From contig NW_022985218.1 in the NCBI RefSeq assembly GCF_010093535.1, forward strand, positions 1 through 64,000: a stretch of 64,000 bases of DNA. Direction: 5' to 3'. Below the pieces are notes generated by a model. The model ran no database searches. It saw only the letters and a program-made list of their open reading frames with translations, and had not been told where the DNA came from. This document shows, one piece after another, positions 22,052 to 32,801 of this stretch. The translations under genes were made by a program, and so were the position numbers. Numbering within the stretch: the first letter of the stretch is position 1; each line of letters opens with the position of its first letter. The DNA comes from Lindgomyces ingoldianus. Its lineage: Eukaryota > Ascomycota > Dothideomycetes > Pleosporales > Lindgomycetaceae.

Positions 22052-23553
22052 TCAAACCCAACCTACACGTCTCCCCAACACCCCGATCCCGCCTAACGCG
22101 GCGGAAACCCCCGTGAACACAACCAGTGTCCCGTACCCGTCTCCATAAACCCCCACCGCATCCCATTTCCCCCCTGTTTTCAATGCTTCACTAACAGGTC
22201 CACAAACCACATTCCCAATCCCACGGCCCGCGGCCAGCATCGCAAATACCATGCTTGAGTCTGCGTCCGCAGCGCCGGAATGCTGTTTCACGGCTACCAT
22301 TATTCCAGGCCAGGTTGAAGAGAAAGAACCTGCAAAGAGCCCGTACAACAGGCTGAATATGAAGAGGGGAGGGAGGCAGGTGCTGAATCCCCAGATGAGG
22401 AAAATAGAGAGTGTAGATCCGATGGTGGAGAGTAGGATACATGTTGTAACATGCCAGCGGTCTATAATCAGGCCCATAAGGATACAGCCGAACACGGAGG
22501 CGATGTTGAACAGAATGATGGTTAGAGCGGAAACTTCTCCACTTGCCCCGAGTTGGCGGGCGAAGGTTGGGAGGTAGATGGAGGGTACGAAGTAGCCGAG
22601 GCCTTCAAGGATGTTGCCGGTTTGGAGGAGGAGGAAGGTGGGTGTGAAAAGGAAAGAGAGGTTCCAGGGGCGTGGGTTGCGGGTTTGCGAAATGGGGAGA
22701 CGAGGTTTGAGGAAGTAGGTTAGGGGTGCAGTGGCGAGGAAGAGGATGATGGACCAGCATCGGAGGGTTGTGCGGAAGCCGTAGTTGTTGAGGAGGTATT
22801 GGAGGAGTAAGGGGATGAGGACGCCGCCGAGACCGGTTCCGGCCTGAACGTGTCAGTGTTGTTGTAGGAGCATAGAGGAATGGGGAAAAGGGGAAGACAT
22901 GCCCACATCACCCCAAACGCGAAGCCTTTCTTCTTCACAAACCACTCATCCATGAACAATATCGTGGGGGAATAAACAAGCCCTCCTCCAACGGCATAGA
23001 AAACACCCTGAGTTACAATCAAGTGTGTCACATTCTGGGACAGTGAACTCAACCCCAGCCCAATGCACATCGTAATTAGTCCAAATACAACAGCCGGCCG
23101 TTTTAATCGAGGAAAGCGTTGCAGTGTTCCGAACACCAGCGGGGCAGAAAGATACATGACACCCATAGCACAGGTGCCAATAACTGCAATATTCTTGGAC
23201 CCTGCGAATGGTTCATGAGAGCTGTAGAATTCCTGGAAAAGCCCGTAGGCGAAAGGAAACCCTTTCGCTAGTCAGTACAATCTCGTTGCCAGTTCTTCGA
23301 CCTAATTTTTAAGCGTTCTTTCGAAGGCTGGAGTTTTGTACGTACCCCATACTAACACCTCTACCATAAAAGCTGCCGTTAGAAACATCCATGCATCTCT
23401 ACCTCGATCGACTGGAGCAAGTGAGAATTCGTGTCCATGGGCGGTGCCGGACCCTAGGTTCGATTCGCGTTCAAGATCTGCTTCGACTCTAGACGATGTT
23501 CCAGCATGCGTTGACGGGCTTTGGACCTCCAGCTCAATTCTGTTCATATCCAT
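22052..23553 (-). CDS. MFS transporter, monocarboxylate-transporter-like
   Basis: Three exons (23553-23346, 23261-22903, 22843-22052) give 452 residues. After a hydrophilic N-terminus, twelve or so hydrophobic segments follow. Features typical of fungal MCT/SLC16-like carriers are FPFAYGLFQEFY after the first helix, GGGLVYSPT in the fourth and VMWAGTGLGG across the second splice site, plus a C-terminal half with YFVPSIYLPTFARQLG. The second intron is of the rare GC-AG type (GCATGT donor at 22902); only this choice keeps the conserved WAGTG motif and the frame. Substrates of this family in fungi range from carboxylates to riboflavin; none can be assigned here. Confidence 0.88.
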
Positions 23554-24337
23554 GATGTTAGGAGGTTAGCTTGGAAATGATCGATCCTATACAACGTCAG
23601 TCTTGGAAGGAAAGTAGGATCCACGTGACGTACTCCAGGAAGAGTTAAGTTTCACGAGCATAAATTTTCAACTCTGTATTTGCGATTGCGAGAGAGAAAT
23701 TTCCTATGCAGAAATAGATTAAAAATCTTCAAAGAAAACCCCAGTTCTTGGGATTCAATCTCGGAGTTTGAAATGATTACTATTCAGGGTCGTAGTTGTA
23801 TTCCGACAGAAAGGCGAGTCTTTTAACGTAGGTACAACGAAAATACAACAAGATCGTTGGGCGACACTCTGGAGTAATGCCTATGGGTGAGGTTATTTTG
23901 TGTCTGATGGGATATTCATACACATGATATGTGAAGCGAAGGGCGTGAAAATACAGAAATATCGGCCCGGGAAAGAGAGCATCTAGCTCAGTAATGCATG
24001 TTTGTCAGCATCCTGCAGGGCATCCATTGGAGGAAAAACGGGGTTGCTGGATCTGGGCGCGCTCATCAATTGATCGTGAAGTGAGGTGCTGAAGCTGTTC
24101 GATATTGAAGTCGTTTGATCTACATGCACAGTATAAGAAAATTGAACATGTGGACAACGTTGCTGGGTAATTTGCGAAAAAGCCACACGCTGACCAGACG
24201 CAGACAAGAAATGAAGGAGCACGAAAGGAGTAATAATATACAGGTATGCAACTGCATCCGCCCAGCCGTTGCCAGAAAGTCTTTTCACATGTCCAACACC
24301 ATTTACATGAACCTATTCCGGAACTACGCAGCCTTAC
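23554..24337. other. Intergenic, no supported gene
   Basis: About 780 bp holding the MFS promoter and the 3' region of the next gene. Short frames lack family features. Confidence 0.5.
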
Positions 24338-25174
24338 TCATCTCACAGCATGGCCTTTACGAAACGTTGCACTCCCCTCGTCCCACCCATCGCCCTCCCT
24401 CAGCCGTCCCCGATGAAACTCTCTACCTTGCCCGGTCTCGCTGCTACTCTTTTGCGCATGCTTCCTTCCCCCGTAACCTCCTAACAGCAAACCTGCAGCA
24501 GTTCCTAAACCGGGGAAAATCGCATCGCCGATGATTGCACCACCTCCCGCTCCTAAAAACGTATCTCGATTTTTGTGTTCCGCTCTCCGCGTCATTTGCC
24601 TTCGTTGATAATCAAAGTCACGTTCACGGTCGGTGGATGAGGAGCGAGATCGACTTCGAGCATGACGGTGATGGTGTTGAGCGTGAGATGACCGATGTTT
24701 CCGCCGACCATGGTGGGAACGCCGTTGCGGCCGATCGCTCTGAGATGGCGAGAATTCGGTGCTAGAATCGCTGTCGTACTTCTTCTCATCTCCGAAATAG
24801 ACTCTAGCGGGTTGTGAGTGACTTCGGATGGGTTGAAGTGGTGCGCCTAGAAATCCATTCTGTTGGGGTAGCGGCCCTGGGGGATACAGTTGCGGCGCCA
24901 TGGGTGGTGTTTGCGGATATGGTGCAGCGCTTGCGGGTCTACTAGCGGGAGAATATGGTTGTTGGTGAGGCTGGGAAGGGTATCCTTGAGGTCGAGGAGG
25001 CTGTTGTTGAGGGTATAGGGAGTAAGACGGCAGTGGCGTGCCATATTGTTGAAGGTGTTGTTGCAGAGGTGGTGGTGGTTGCTGGTATGGGAATTGGGGT
25101 TGTGGCGGGTTGACATTTGGTCTATTCTGGTTGTGCACTTCCTGGGTGCCATAGTAATATTCAGCCGCTGCCAT
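24338..25174 (-). CDS. Proline/glutamine-rich protein with glycine-zipper C-terminus
   Basis: The intronless frame of 278 residues has three zones. Residues 1-115 are low-complexity Pro/Gln/Tyr (YYYGTQEVHNQNRP, then many PQQ and YP units). Residues 125-195 are rich in His, Arg and Ser with SRSRSSS. Residues 205-245 contain FLGAGGGAIIGDAIFPGLG and AAGLLLGGYGG, a glycine-zipper hydrophobic segment seen in many uncharacterised fungal proteins. The protein is largely disordered apart from that segment. Function is unknown; such proteins are often described only as hypothetical. ATG 25174 gives the longest frame, and the composition bias runs from the first codons, supporting this start. Confidence 0.7.
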   Translation of the reverse strand: MAAAEYYYGTQEVHNQNRPNVNPPQPQFPYQQPPPPLQQHLQQYGTPLPSYSLYPQQQPPRPQGYPSQPHQQPYSPASRPASAAPYPQTPPMAPQLYPPGPLPQQNGFLGAPLQPIRSHSQPARVYFGDEKKYDSDSSTEFSPSQSDRPQRRSHHGRRKHRSSHAQHHHRHARSRSRSSSTDRERDFDYQRRQMTRRAEHKNRDTFLGAGGGAIIGDAIFPGLGTAAGLLLGGYGGRKHAQKSSSETGQGREFHRGRLREGDGWDEGSATFRKGHAVR

Positions 25175-25766
25175 CGCTGTTCAGTCTCTTCCAGTGTCCA
25201 AGGACACAATTATAATCAATATTCGTAGGCTAGGGACAGAAAGCGAATATGAGGAGTATTGTAGGATGGGTGAAGGTGAGTTAAAATAGACTGGACGCCC
25301 GGAAATAGAAAGTCGATTGTACAAAAGGGTCTCGTGCCGCAGTCATTTGCTCATCCCCCAGACCCCGCCTACGTCACTTTAAGGCAACCAAATACCTTGT
25401 GAGATGTGCTTCGATCTACATCGGGTAGACCGGAGTTCTTGGTTACTGTAGGTGTTTGCCTCTTGCTGTGTCAACATCCTTGCGATGATCAACAGCGAAC
25501 CGGAAAAGGTCGAGGCGTTTCTTGACTGCTTCTCTTGGCCTGAAACTCACTCCATCCACCAAAACCGAGCCTTGAAAGGACAGGTGAAGGCTCGAAGATT
25601 GCGAACTGGTCAACTTTAGGATGCACTCAGCCTGGTAGGTGTATCGGATTGCTATCCTCCAGAATCCAGAAGGGATGCTTCCGGCGCCAAGAGTTTAGCA
25701 ATATGTACTCAACCAATAAAAGACAATTATGTCGAACGTGTGCACAACGCAACATCCTAGGCAGCC
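25175..25766. other. Intergenic, no supported gene
   Basis: About 590 bp between two minus-strand genes. A 44-codon open frame starting ATG at about 25483 has no recognised family. Probably promoter and 3' untranslated sequence. Confidence 0.45.
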
Positions 25767-27295
25767 TCATATCTTCGCCATTCTATCCAGGACCGTCTCT
25801 ACCGGGACGTTCTGCACCTCAATGTCTCGTCTCGCTAACTGGTCCTCGTACCCTTTGGGCACAGGCACCCCTTCCACCCTCTTCACATACTTGCCTTCGT
25901 GAAACATCATGATACCTCCAAGACCAGCAACAGTGCATCCGAGTGCCACAAAAAGACCAGTTGCCCACGAGGGCCGGGTGTACCTGTTGTAATGGTACAT
26001 GTAGAAACAGAGAACAACCTGAAAATATGTGTTCCACATGTTCATCCAGACCACGAAATCCATCTTCCAGCCCTTGGTCGGCGGCGCATGAATGCCAGTT
26101 GGTGGAGGATCGGGTATTTTGTCGACGGGGATTGGTATGGCCGGGTCTTCGGGGTTTACAGTGTTCACGGTCGCATGCTCAGGTAAACAGTCGGAGCCTG
26201 CAAGTCGGAACCAACCGCGGTGGATCCCGGCCAGCCTCCTTATGCCAATCTCCTTGCGCTTTGAACCGCCGAGCCTCCACCAGCCCCACCAGTATAGATC
26301 TCTAAATCTCCACGGCGCAAGCCCAAAGCCTGTAACGCAAAAGAGGGCGTTGAGAATTTGCGAGTCTATCTCTATCCATATTCTTCGGGGCGATTGTATG
26401 TCGTTGCAGGTGGGTTTACACATTGCGGGCGCGGCATTGCATAGTAGGAGGAAGAGCATGCCGCCCCAGGCGACAACATTGAGGCCATAGAGAGTGATAA
26501 GGAAGCCTGCGGGGGTAAGGAACCATTTCCAGAAGGCCTTAAGGCCGATGGCGGTGGATCGCGTCCACGGTACTTTCGGTGGAGGCACATAGCCGTTGGA
26601 GAACTGATCAATTATTAGCAAACAGCGCAAATTTGAGAGCGTCGGAATTGCCTTACCTGTCGCTCCTTCCGTGCTAGCCGCGGAGCTGCAGGTGCAGGCA
26701 CCTCCATCTTCTCAGTAATCTCAGAGCTGGGTTTGGAATTCCCGGCGCTCATCTCCTTCTCGACGCCATCATACCTGGGAATCTGCCATATGGTTTCTGT
26801 TGGTTGCGGTTCTCGGGTCGGTGCGGCGCTCATCTCTTCCTCGGTAAGGGCAGGAAAAGGTTCGGAGCCGACTACACCAGGAGTACCTGTCGAACTTGTT
26901 CTCTTGCCCTTTCCTGCGTTCGGTCGCACTGGACTGTGGGGTTCGCTCTGGCTAGTCTGGCTTGCTCGTCTCTCGGCTTTGTACCTCTGCGGCTCCTCAT
27001 TCCACCCGGAAGAGCTGAACGAGCCCCTACGAATCTCTGCCAGCGTCGGCGCTTTCGACACAACAGTACCAGTCGCAGCCCACATGCCCGGCGGCGGGCT
27101 TGCCTCTATGAACTTTATGCTGGCCGCACGAATGCGACTCGTGGTTGAAGAGGTGGAGGCACTGGTCGAGGTTCGCGAGCGGCGCATTGGAGTGATGGGC
27201 GAGCTTGCCGTGTTGGAGGCTTGTTGAGGTAGCTGAGTTGGGTCTGGCTTTGGAAAGGGGACTGGAGTACGGGCATTGGCGCTCGAGGATGCCAT
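25767..27295 (-). CDS. DUF2985-type multipass membrane protein
   Basis: Two exons, 27295-26657 and 26603-25767, joined across a 53-bp phase-0 intron (GTAAGG...GATCAG), give 491 residues. Residues 1-213 are a Ser/Pro/Thr-rich disordered tail. The rest is membrane-associated with about four hydrophobic segments and the conserved-looking motifs IWIEIDSQILNALFC, GLAPWRFRDLYWW and IRRLAGIHRGWFRL, which I recognise from the fungal DUF2985 family (PF11204). Its biochemical role is not known. The final 40 residues are charged and probably cytosolic. Confidence 0.8.
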
Positions 27296-27942
27296 TGTGG
27301 TGGATAAGTCCGGAATGCGAGAGGAGTGCGCCTGCGCTTTGTCTTTACGGGAGAAAAATGGTGACGATGTGGAAGATCAAGCTCCTGCTGTGCAGTGGGA
27401 GAGCGGCGGGACGTTAAGCCAAGCTGGCGTGCGTGTTCCACTTGCCACTGTGCCTTTGCGGAATCCTGGCGTCTTCCGTAAATATTACTTTTGCGATGTC
27501 ATATCATGGCGAGAGAAACCTGCTGGATAAATGTCAGCGAGGATTGCGAGCAGGATCGCTTTTGAATTGGAGCACAGACAAGTCCAGCCCGCAAATGGCT
27601 GGGGTTGTGGTGAGCTAAACCGCAGTGGCGTAGTGGCTTGCTGACAACGGCTCCTCACTCATCACCAACCAAGATTCGATAAGGCCGTAAGGCTCGCACA
27701 GAGTATTGAATTTTGGCTACATGGCCTCAGACACGGCTCTCTCACACACAACTCTTAAGAGTTTGTATCCAGCACGCACATAACCCCCACCATTCCCAAT
27801 CAAGCACGAGAGTCCCAAACGCCACTAGTAAGCCAATTTTTGAATGAACGGAAGGAAATCTGCTTCTCAATGACCCAGGGTATCAATCTGGGCCGTCACA
27901 AGCCGTCGACTGCTTACAAAGAGCTCAAGAACACTTCTCCAA
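27296..27942. other. Intergenic, no supported gene
   Basis: About 650 bp between the start of the DUF2985 gene and the end of the GPI-protein gene. No supported frame. Confidence 0.5.
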
Positions 27943-28551
27943 TTAGATCAGCGTCCATACAAAACCGAAAGTGATGGATAGCATGGAGAGCGTCAGCACG
28001 AGGCGGATCACGGCGCCGTCGCCGGTAGATTGGCCCCGTGAAGCAGTTCCTGAAGACTGTGCCGGAGCAGAAGCGGTCCTGCTGGCAGTCCTGCTAACAG
28101 TCACTTCCCCAGAAGGAATCGACATGACTCCAGTGTCAGAGACAGTGGAAAGCAAGCCAGTTGTTGCTTGTGGCACGGTAACGGGGTTCGACGTGGAGTC
28201 GGTTTGGATACTGAATCCTCCGCCCGTTTCAGTCCCGGCGGCTGTGCTACCACCTTTGATGGGTTTAGAGTCCTAGTCTCCATGATTTGAAAGGTCGAAG
28301 TAGGAAGCGGGGGACTTACATGCCCGCGCGCACGCAGAATTGCCAGTACAGACTTCAACGCAATGGGACTCGGTCTCAGTGCCAACGATGCAATCGGTTC
28401 CAATGCACGACCCGGTTAGAGGCCGCGGAATGGATACCGAGGAGACATCGATTGTTTGGATAGTCATGAAGATGTTTCCCGTTGTCGCTGGGCTGTCCGC
28501 CATGCAGGGAATGACGCTAGCGAAAAGCAGTAAGACTGGTGTGATGAGCAT
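27943..28551 (-). CDS. Small secreted six-cysteine protein with GPI-anchor signal
   Basis: Two exons (28551-28320 and 28253-27943) with a 66-bp intron (GTAAGT...AAAG, branch-like CTAAAC) give 180 residues. The N-terminus MLITPVLLLFASVIPCMA is a secretion signal. Residues 48-78 carry six cysteines in a compact domain (GSCIGTDC, HCVEVC, SACARAC, the last completed across the splice). A Ser/Thr-rich linker follows, and the C-terminus has a small-residue site followed by a 20-residue hydrophobic tail, the layout of a GPI-anchored cell-surface protein. An in-frame upstream ATG at 28614 would bury the signal, so I chose 28551. Family unknown. The start lies 283 bp from divergent sen15. Confidence 0.72.
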
Positions 28552-28834
28552 GGTCAAGCTTTGGCGCTGGTGACTCGATCTGAATAAGAATATGAATATG
28601 TTGAATATCTGCAATAAGATTTAAATATGTGTTTGACTTGGCTTGGATGTTGTAACGAGAAGAGTGGAAAGTACACAGTAGAAGCGGTGCAGCCTGTTTC
28701 CCTTTACGTATTGCGCTGAAGGCGCTCTCGTGATTAGTAGCTTCGCGGGATCTACGCTCCTTCCCGCAACAGCGAAGTTCGTCTCCCACCTCAGCCTGTG
28801 AGGCCACCATCCACCGCCAATTGCCGCGCCCCCC

Positions 28835-29428
28835 ATGGCCATGGCGACACCACATCTGAAACCAGCTATGCAGCCATCCCCCCTCCAAATCCTCGTCGGC
28901 GATCCTGCTATGCTATCAACCACCCACCTGCCCAGTTTGCAAGCCCTCGCTGTCCAGATCCAGTACAACCTGCAACATCAACACCACTGGACCGACCTGC
29001 GTGTCCATACTCACTCCCCGGCTACCAATGAGCTCCTCCCTCGACCGCTACTTTCGGGCCTCCCGCCGCAGAGGCTCTATGTCCATCCCGACGAGCAGAT
29101 CGAACTGCTCAAGGACGCTGAGCGGCGGCGGAGAGCGAGCCAGAAGGAAGGAGAGGATAAAGGCTCGCTGGATGTCAAGGCAGACCCGGAGCGGGAATGG
29201 ATACTACCTACCCGACTTAGTGAGAAGTGGACGTTGCGGCGTCTGAATGACGTCTTCAGCGGCATCACCTTGGTTCCCCCAGCGGCGGAGACGTTGAGCA
29301 AAGAGAAGGATCGCTTAGCCAATCCGTGGAGAACTACGAAGAGGCTAGTGCTGGCAACAGTTGACTCCGACAGCACCGTCGTGTACTACATCGTCCACGA
29401 CGGAGTGGTCAAACCAAGGCAGAATTAG
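28835..29428 (+). CDS. SEN15: tRNA-splicing endonuclease subunit Sen15
   Basis: The intronless 197-residue frame matches the fungal Sen15 type. The N-terminal half has LQALAVQIQYNLQHQHHW; the middle is charged (RRRRASQKEGEDKG); the C-terminus ends with VVYYIVHDGVVKPRQN, the strongly conserved closing motif of Sen15 (PF09631). Sen15 is a non-catalytic subunit of the heterotetrameric endonuclease that cuts introns from pre-tRNA with Sen2, Sen34 and Sen54. Another in-frame ATG lies at 28841, so the exact start within two codons is open. A housekeeping gene here shows that the accessory content of the window is interspersed with core chromosome. Confidence 0.85.
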   Translation: MAMATPHLKPAMQPSPLQILVGDPAMLSTTHLPSLQALAVQIQYNLQHQHHWTDLRVHTHSPATNELLPRPLLSGLPPQRLYVHPDEQIELLKDAERRRRASQKEGEDKGSLDVKADPEREWILPTRLSEKWTLRRLNDVFSGITLVPPAAETLSKEKDRLANPWRTTKRLVLATVDSDSTVVYYIVHDGVVKPRQN

Positions 29429-29570
29429 CCACATAGTGAGAAAGTTCTCCCTTCCGTGGGCTGGTCACGCCTCACAGAGGCCACAACTTGAGCAATCATC
29501 TGATAGTAAGCACATCGTCTTGCAAACGTCCTTCTCTACGCCAATGTCTATATAGCAACCTTTCTCCCCT

Positions 29571-30626
29571 TCACGGAACCTCTGGAATAATGGTGTCACC
29601 AGGCTCAGGCTTCTTATAGAATCTGCTCATGTCCACCTCGCTCTCTGGTGGGAGTTGATGTGCCTCGGCCCACATCCTGACCGCTTCATAGTCTCGGCAT
29701 TGGTGATTGGTGTTGAAATCTGTGAAAGGGGACGGCTTCCCCTCCCCTTCGGGCTGATACCACACTTGACCGAGCACTCCTACGTCGACCACGCACATCA
29801 GCTGCTGGCGCAGAATGTCCAGGCAATGGGTCACGTGATACCGGACGACATATTCGCTATTCGAGAAGGCCCCTTCCTTCTGATCGCGGTAATAGTCATA
29901 GTTCCAGTGAAGTGCCTTTCGAAGAAGATTCTACAAATATTAGCATCTTGAACTCTCGACGAAGCTCCCTATCCTTACCAAACAGTGAAGATGATGCAAT
30001 CCCTCGACGTTGGCAGGGAACCCCCCTCCGTAGTAATCGCTGACCTGGACTTGATCGTGACGCAAACCCGTTCTCTCCGCTTCGCTAGCGGGAACTATGA
30101 GGCTCCGATCTTGTCATGGAAGTTAGGAATTGATAATAAGAATGCGAATTTTGTCTTACAGTCAACGCCTAGGGCAGACCATGCCGCATCAACCTCTGGT
30201 CCTGCAGACTGACGGTATACATTTTCCTTCAAAAAAGACCCATTGAAATGAACGACGTGCCAATTGGGTTGTACCTCCTTGACAAGTGGTGCTACGATCA
30301 AATTAGCATGAGTTCTATCTACATACAAGATGATAAGAGGAAGGCGGACAATATCGTGAAAGATGATAGATGCAAAACTTGTCTGCATCGAATACAAATT
30401 GGCCGCCCTGCCAACGCAATCCAATCCACAACGCAAGGCCAAGAGTGATACTGCTGCAGATTATGGACGCGACTAAAGCGATAAAGATGACCCTATGATT
30501 ATTGTCATTGCTAACATCTCGTAGCGTGATAGTTGATGTCGACGACGATGACAGTAGTGACTCGTTGTCCTCTCTTTGCAGCAATTGGCTGAACTTGACC
30601 GGTTGTCTGAAGAGATAACGAAACAT
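29571..30626 (-). CDS. UstYa-family (DUF3328) oxidase-like protein
   Basis: Four exons (30626-30350, 30291-30160, 30094-29979, 29930-29571) give 294 residues with no frame break. One transmembrane helix lies at about residues 48-70 (IFIALVASIICSS...). Behind it come the family hallmarks: LSRYSPLVKEV (formed across intron 1), PEVDAAW, GGGFPANVEGLHHLHC and YHVTHCLD; the last two hold the paired HxxHC motifs thought to bind copper. UstYa proteins act in oxidative cyclisation of ribosomal peptides (ustiloxin, asperipin, phomopsin) and in some other secondary pathways. Intron 1 has a weak GTCCGC donor, chosen because it restores the YSP motif. It is divergent from a secreted tyrosine-rich protein 1.4 kb away. 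Confidence 0.88.
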
Positions 30627-32023
30627 GGTCTCTCTTTGTGAGGGAGCTGATAAGGGAAGTGCATGGAAGAACGGTGGGGAGTTTACCTTCCTAACTGCTC
30701 CATGGTCACTACTCTATTTTGTTTGCATCAATCAGCATCAATTTAGTTCCCGTCTACTTTGGTCATTTGCTAGACAAGAGCCATCGTCCACACCGTTCGA
30801 TGGCAACATTTGGAAGTGTAACGTTTTCCTCCTTTATTGATTTGTGCTCATTCCTGTCCGTGGTACGAACTCGCCCACAAATCGCATTTGTCCTTCTATG
30901 TGTTGGCCGAGTACAGAGCCGACGTTCGGGAATTATTTTCCCGTGGACCAATATCATTCCTTGTGATCCAATTCGGCGGTTTAACAGGAGACTAGATGCG
31001 ATACACAATATTTAGGCCCCAGACGCCGCGGGAGCAAACGTCACGCGTCGGTGAGATCCCAAGCACACTCTACCCCTCGAAATCCCAGTATATATTTGAG
31101 AACTCACAAGTGCTTCTCTATTCTAACCCTCAGTTTCTGCCAACTGCCTGCCAGCCCCAATCCATAATTCCTTCCCCCGTGAGGTGGTCAGCGAGCAAAC
31201 AAGCAGTCATTACCATCACACCAATGTCACTTCCATATCATACGTTGCACTAAGTAAAGGTTCTCAGGGCGGGACTGACAACTTTGCAGTTGCGATTCCA
31301 TGAAAGAGTCGGGTACCAGGAGCACAGACCTCCGCATTCTCACAGCTGTGCGATAGTCCCTCCTCAGGGGTGCAATACACATTGTCGCTTCGCAGCATGG
31401 CCAACAAGCTGGAATACAACCATGTATGGATATCACAGTTCGTACCCTTTTCAGCTCCCTGGAACCGCTAGCATTCTATATTGCTCCTATCATGCGGATC
31501 ACAACTTTAAGAATGAACCATTCATTTTCCATGCATCCATGGATATCACAATTCGTACTCTTTTCGGCTCCTTGGAACCGCCAGGCATTCCATATCGGTC
31601 CTATCATGCGGATCACGATTTTAAGAAAGAGTTGATGGGAACCTCGAGCCACCACAACACCTACCTTTGTGATTCAATTTCCTCTCAAACATCCGGTTAT
31701 CGGTATTTCCAACGAAGGAAACGAGATGCTACTCCTCAATTCATATGCGCAGTACAACATTAGAAGAGCGCAGGTGGCCGCGAGGTACTCACAATAAGGC
31801 GCAGATGAGGGAACACCCTTCCATGAATCAAGCAGAGATTCGATTTCGATAGGGTTACCTCGGATTGTGACAGAAGACTCCCACAAGTTCCACAATCTTC
31901 ATCCGTCTGAACATCTCCATGATAAAGCCCTTTCGCTCTTCAGCAATCGCTTTCCTACACTCGCCACACTGCTCTATTCCTCCTAGATACCTCTTTTCAT
32001 TAGTGCCGACTCTAGTCTTTCAA
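30627..32023. other. Divergent intergenic region with a 113-bp tandem duplication
   Basis: This 1.4-kb gap separates the UstYa-like gene (minus) from the tyrosine-rich secreted protein (plus). Around 31422-31640 a unit of about 113 bp is present twice in tandem: ATGGATATCACA at 31426 recurs at 31539, and TATCATGCGGATCAC at 31489 recurs at 31602. The period is not a multiple of three, so the open frames across it are probably not genuine. It could be promoter sequence shared by the two genes. Confidence 0.5.
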
Positions 32024-32801
32024 ATGCATGTTCCCACCCTCTCAGTCCTGACCGTCCTAGCGGTTATGGCAACTGCCATCCCCGTCGTCTACCTCGCCGA
32101 ACGTGACAACCCTTCCACGCCCAGTGCCAACGAAGCTGTTCCGTCAGCCGATACATTCAAAGACTACGGTAGTTATGGGGCCTATAGTACCTATGGTACC
32201 TACGGAGCTGCGGTTGACAAAGGGGCGGCGGCTGTGGCTGCGATAGTTGAGAGGGGTGGTGAGGAGATTGTCGAAAGTGGCGCTAGAGACATGGCGGGTA
32301 GGGATGAGTTGGATAGGAATGAAGAGATGGAGAGGGAGCGCCAGCGCCATAACCAGGGGCGTGATAGGTCTGTGGCGGACCTAGATCATTCGATGGGAAA
32401 AGCAGATATGGGTGTAGGGTCAGAGAATCAGCATCAGAAGCGGGAAATAACAACAGCGATGTCGGAGATGTCCAACGATAAGATGGATATAGAAGTGGAC
32501 AAGAATATGAACACAGACATACGCCAGCGCGACAGCGACACGGCAAACAAGGTTCTTCCGTATAACTGGTACGGAGCGTACACGTAAGTCCCACTCCGCC
32601 CCGCCCCCCTTCTGGCGTGGTTCTTTGTTTGTCTTGTATGCATATGTGAAAAGGTGGCGATGTATTCTGATTGTATTTACTAGACCTTACGAAACGTATG
32701 GGAAGTATGGAGATGGTGTGGATCAGGAGGCTGCGAAGAAGGGCATGGCGGATAGGATGGCAGATAAGGCTCCCGTGGGTCCGGCGGGGGAAAAAGTCTG
32801 A
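32024..32801 (+). CDS. Secreted protein with two tyrosine/glycine-rich modules
   Basis: Two exons (32024-32583 and 32684-32801, 100-bp intron GTAAGT...CTAG) give 225 residues. The N-terminus MHVPTLSVLTVLAVMATAIP is a signal peptide. Near residues 45-70 lies a module with YGSYGAYSTYGTYGAAVDKGAA; near 182-205 is a related one with YGAYTPYETYGKYG followed by GVDQEAAKKG. The shared pattern is YGAY..TYG.YG..VD..AA, so the module looks duplicated, with the second copy straddling the intron. Between them is a charged segment (RDELDRNEEMERERQRH) and a single Lys-Arg (QKREI), a possible Kex2 site. An in-frame upstream ATG at 31919 would spoil the signal. Family not recognised. Its neighbour is a UstYa-type gene, so a peptide-precursor role is conceivable, but the classical repeated KR-core-KR layout is absent. 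Confidence 0.65.

Noticed and set aside
31284..31763. 159-codon plus-strand frame between the UstYa-like and tyrosine-rich genes as a peptide precursor
   Set aside because: No signal peptide, and the 113-bp tandem duplication inside it does not keep frame between its copies.
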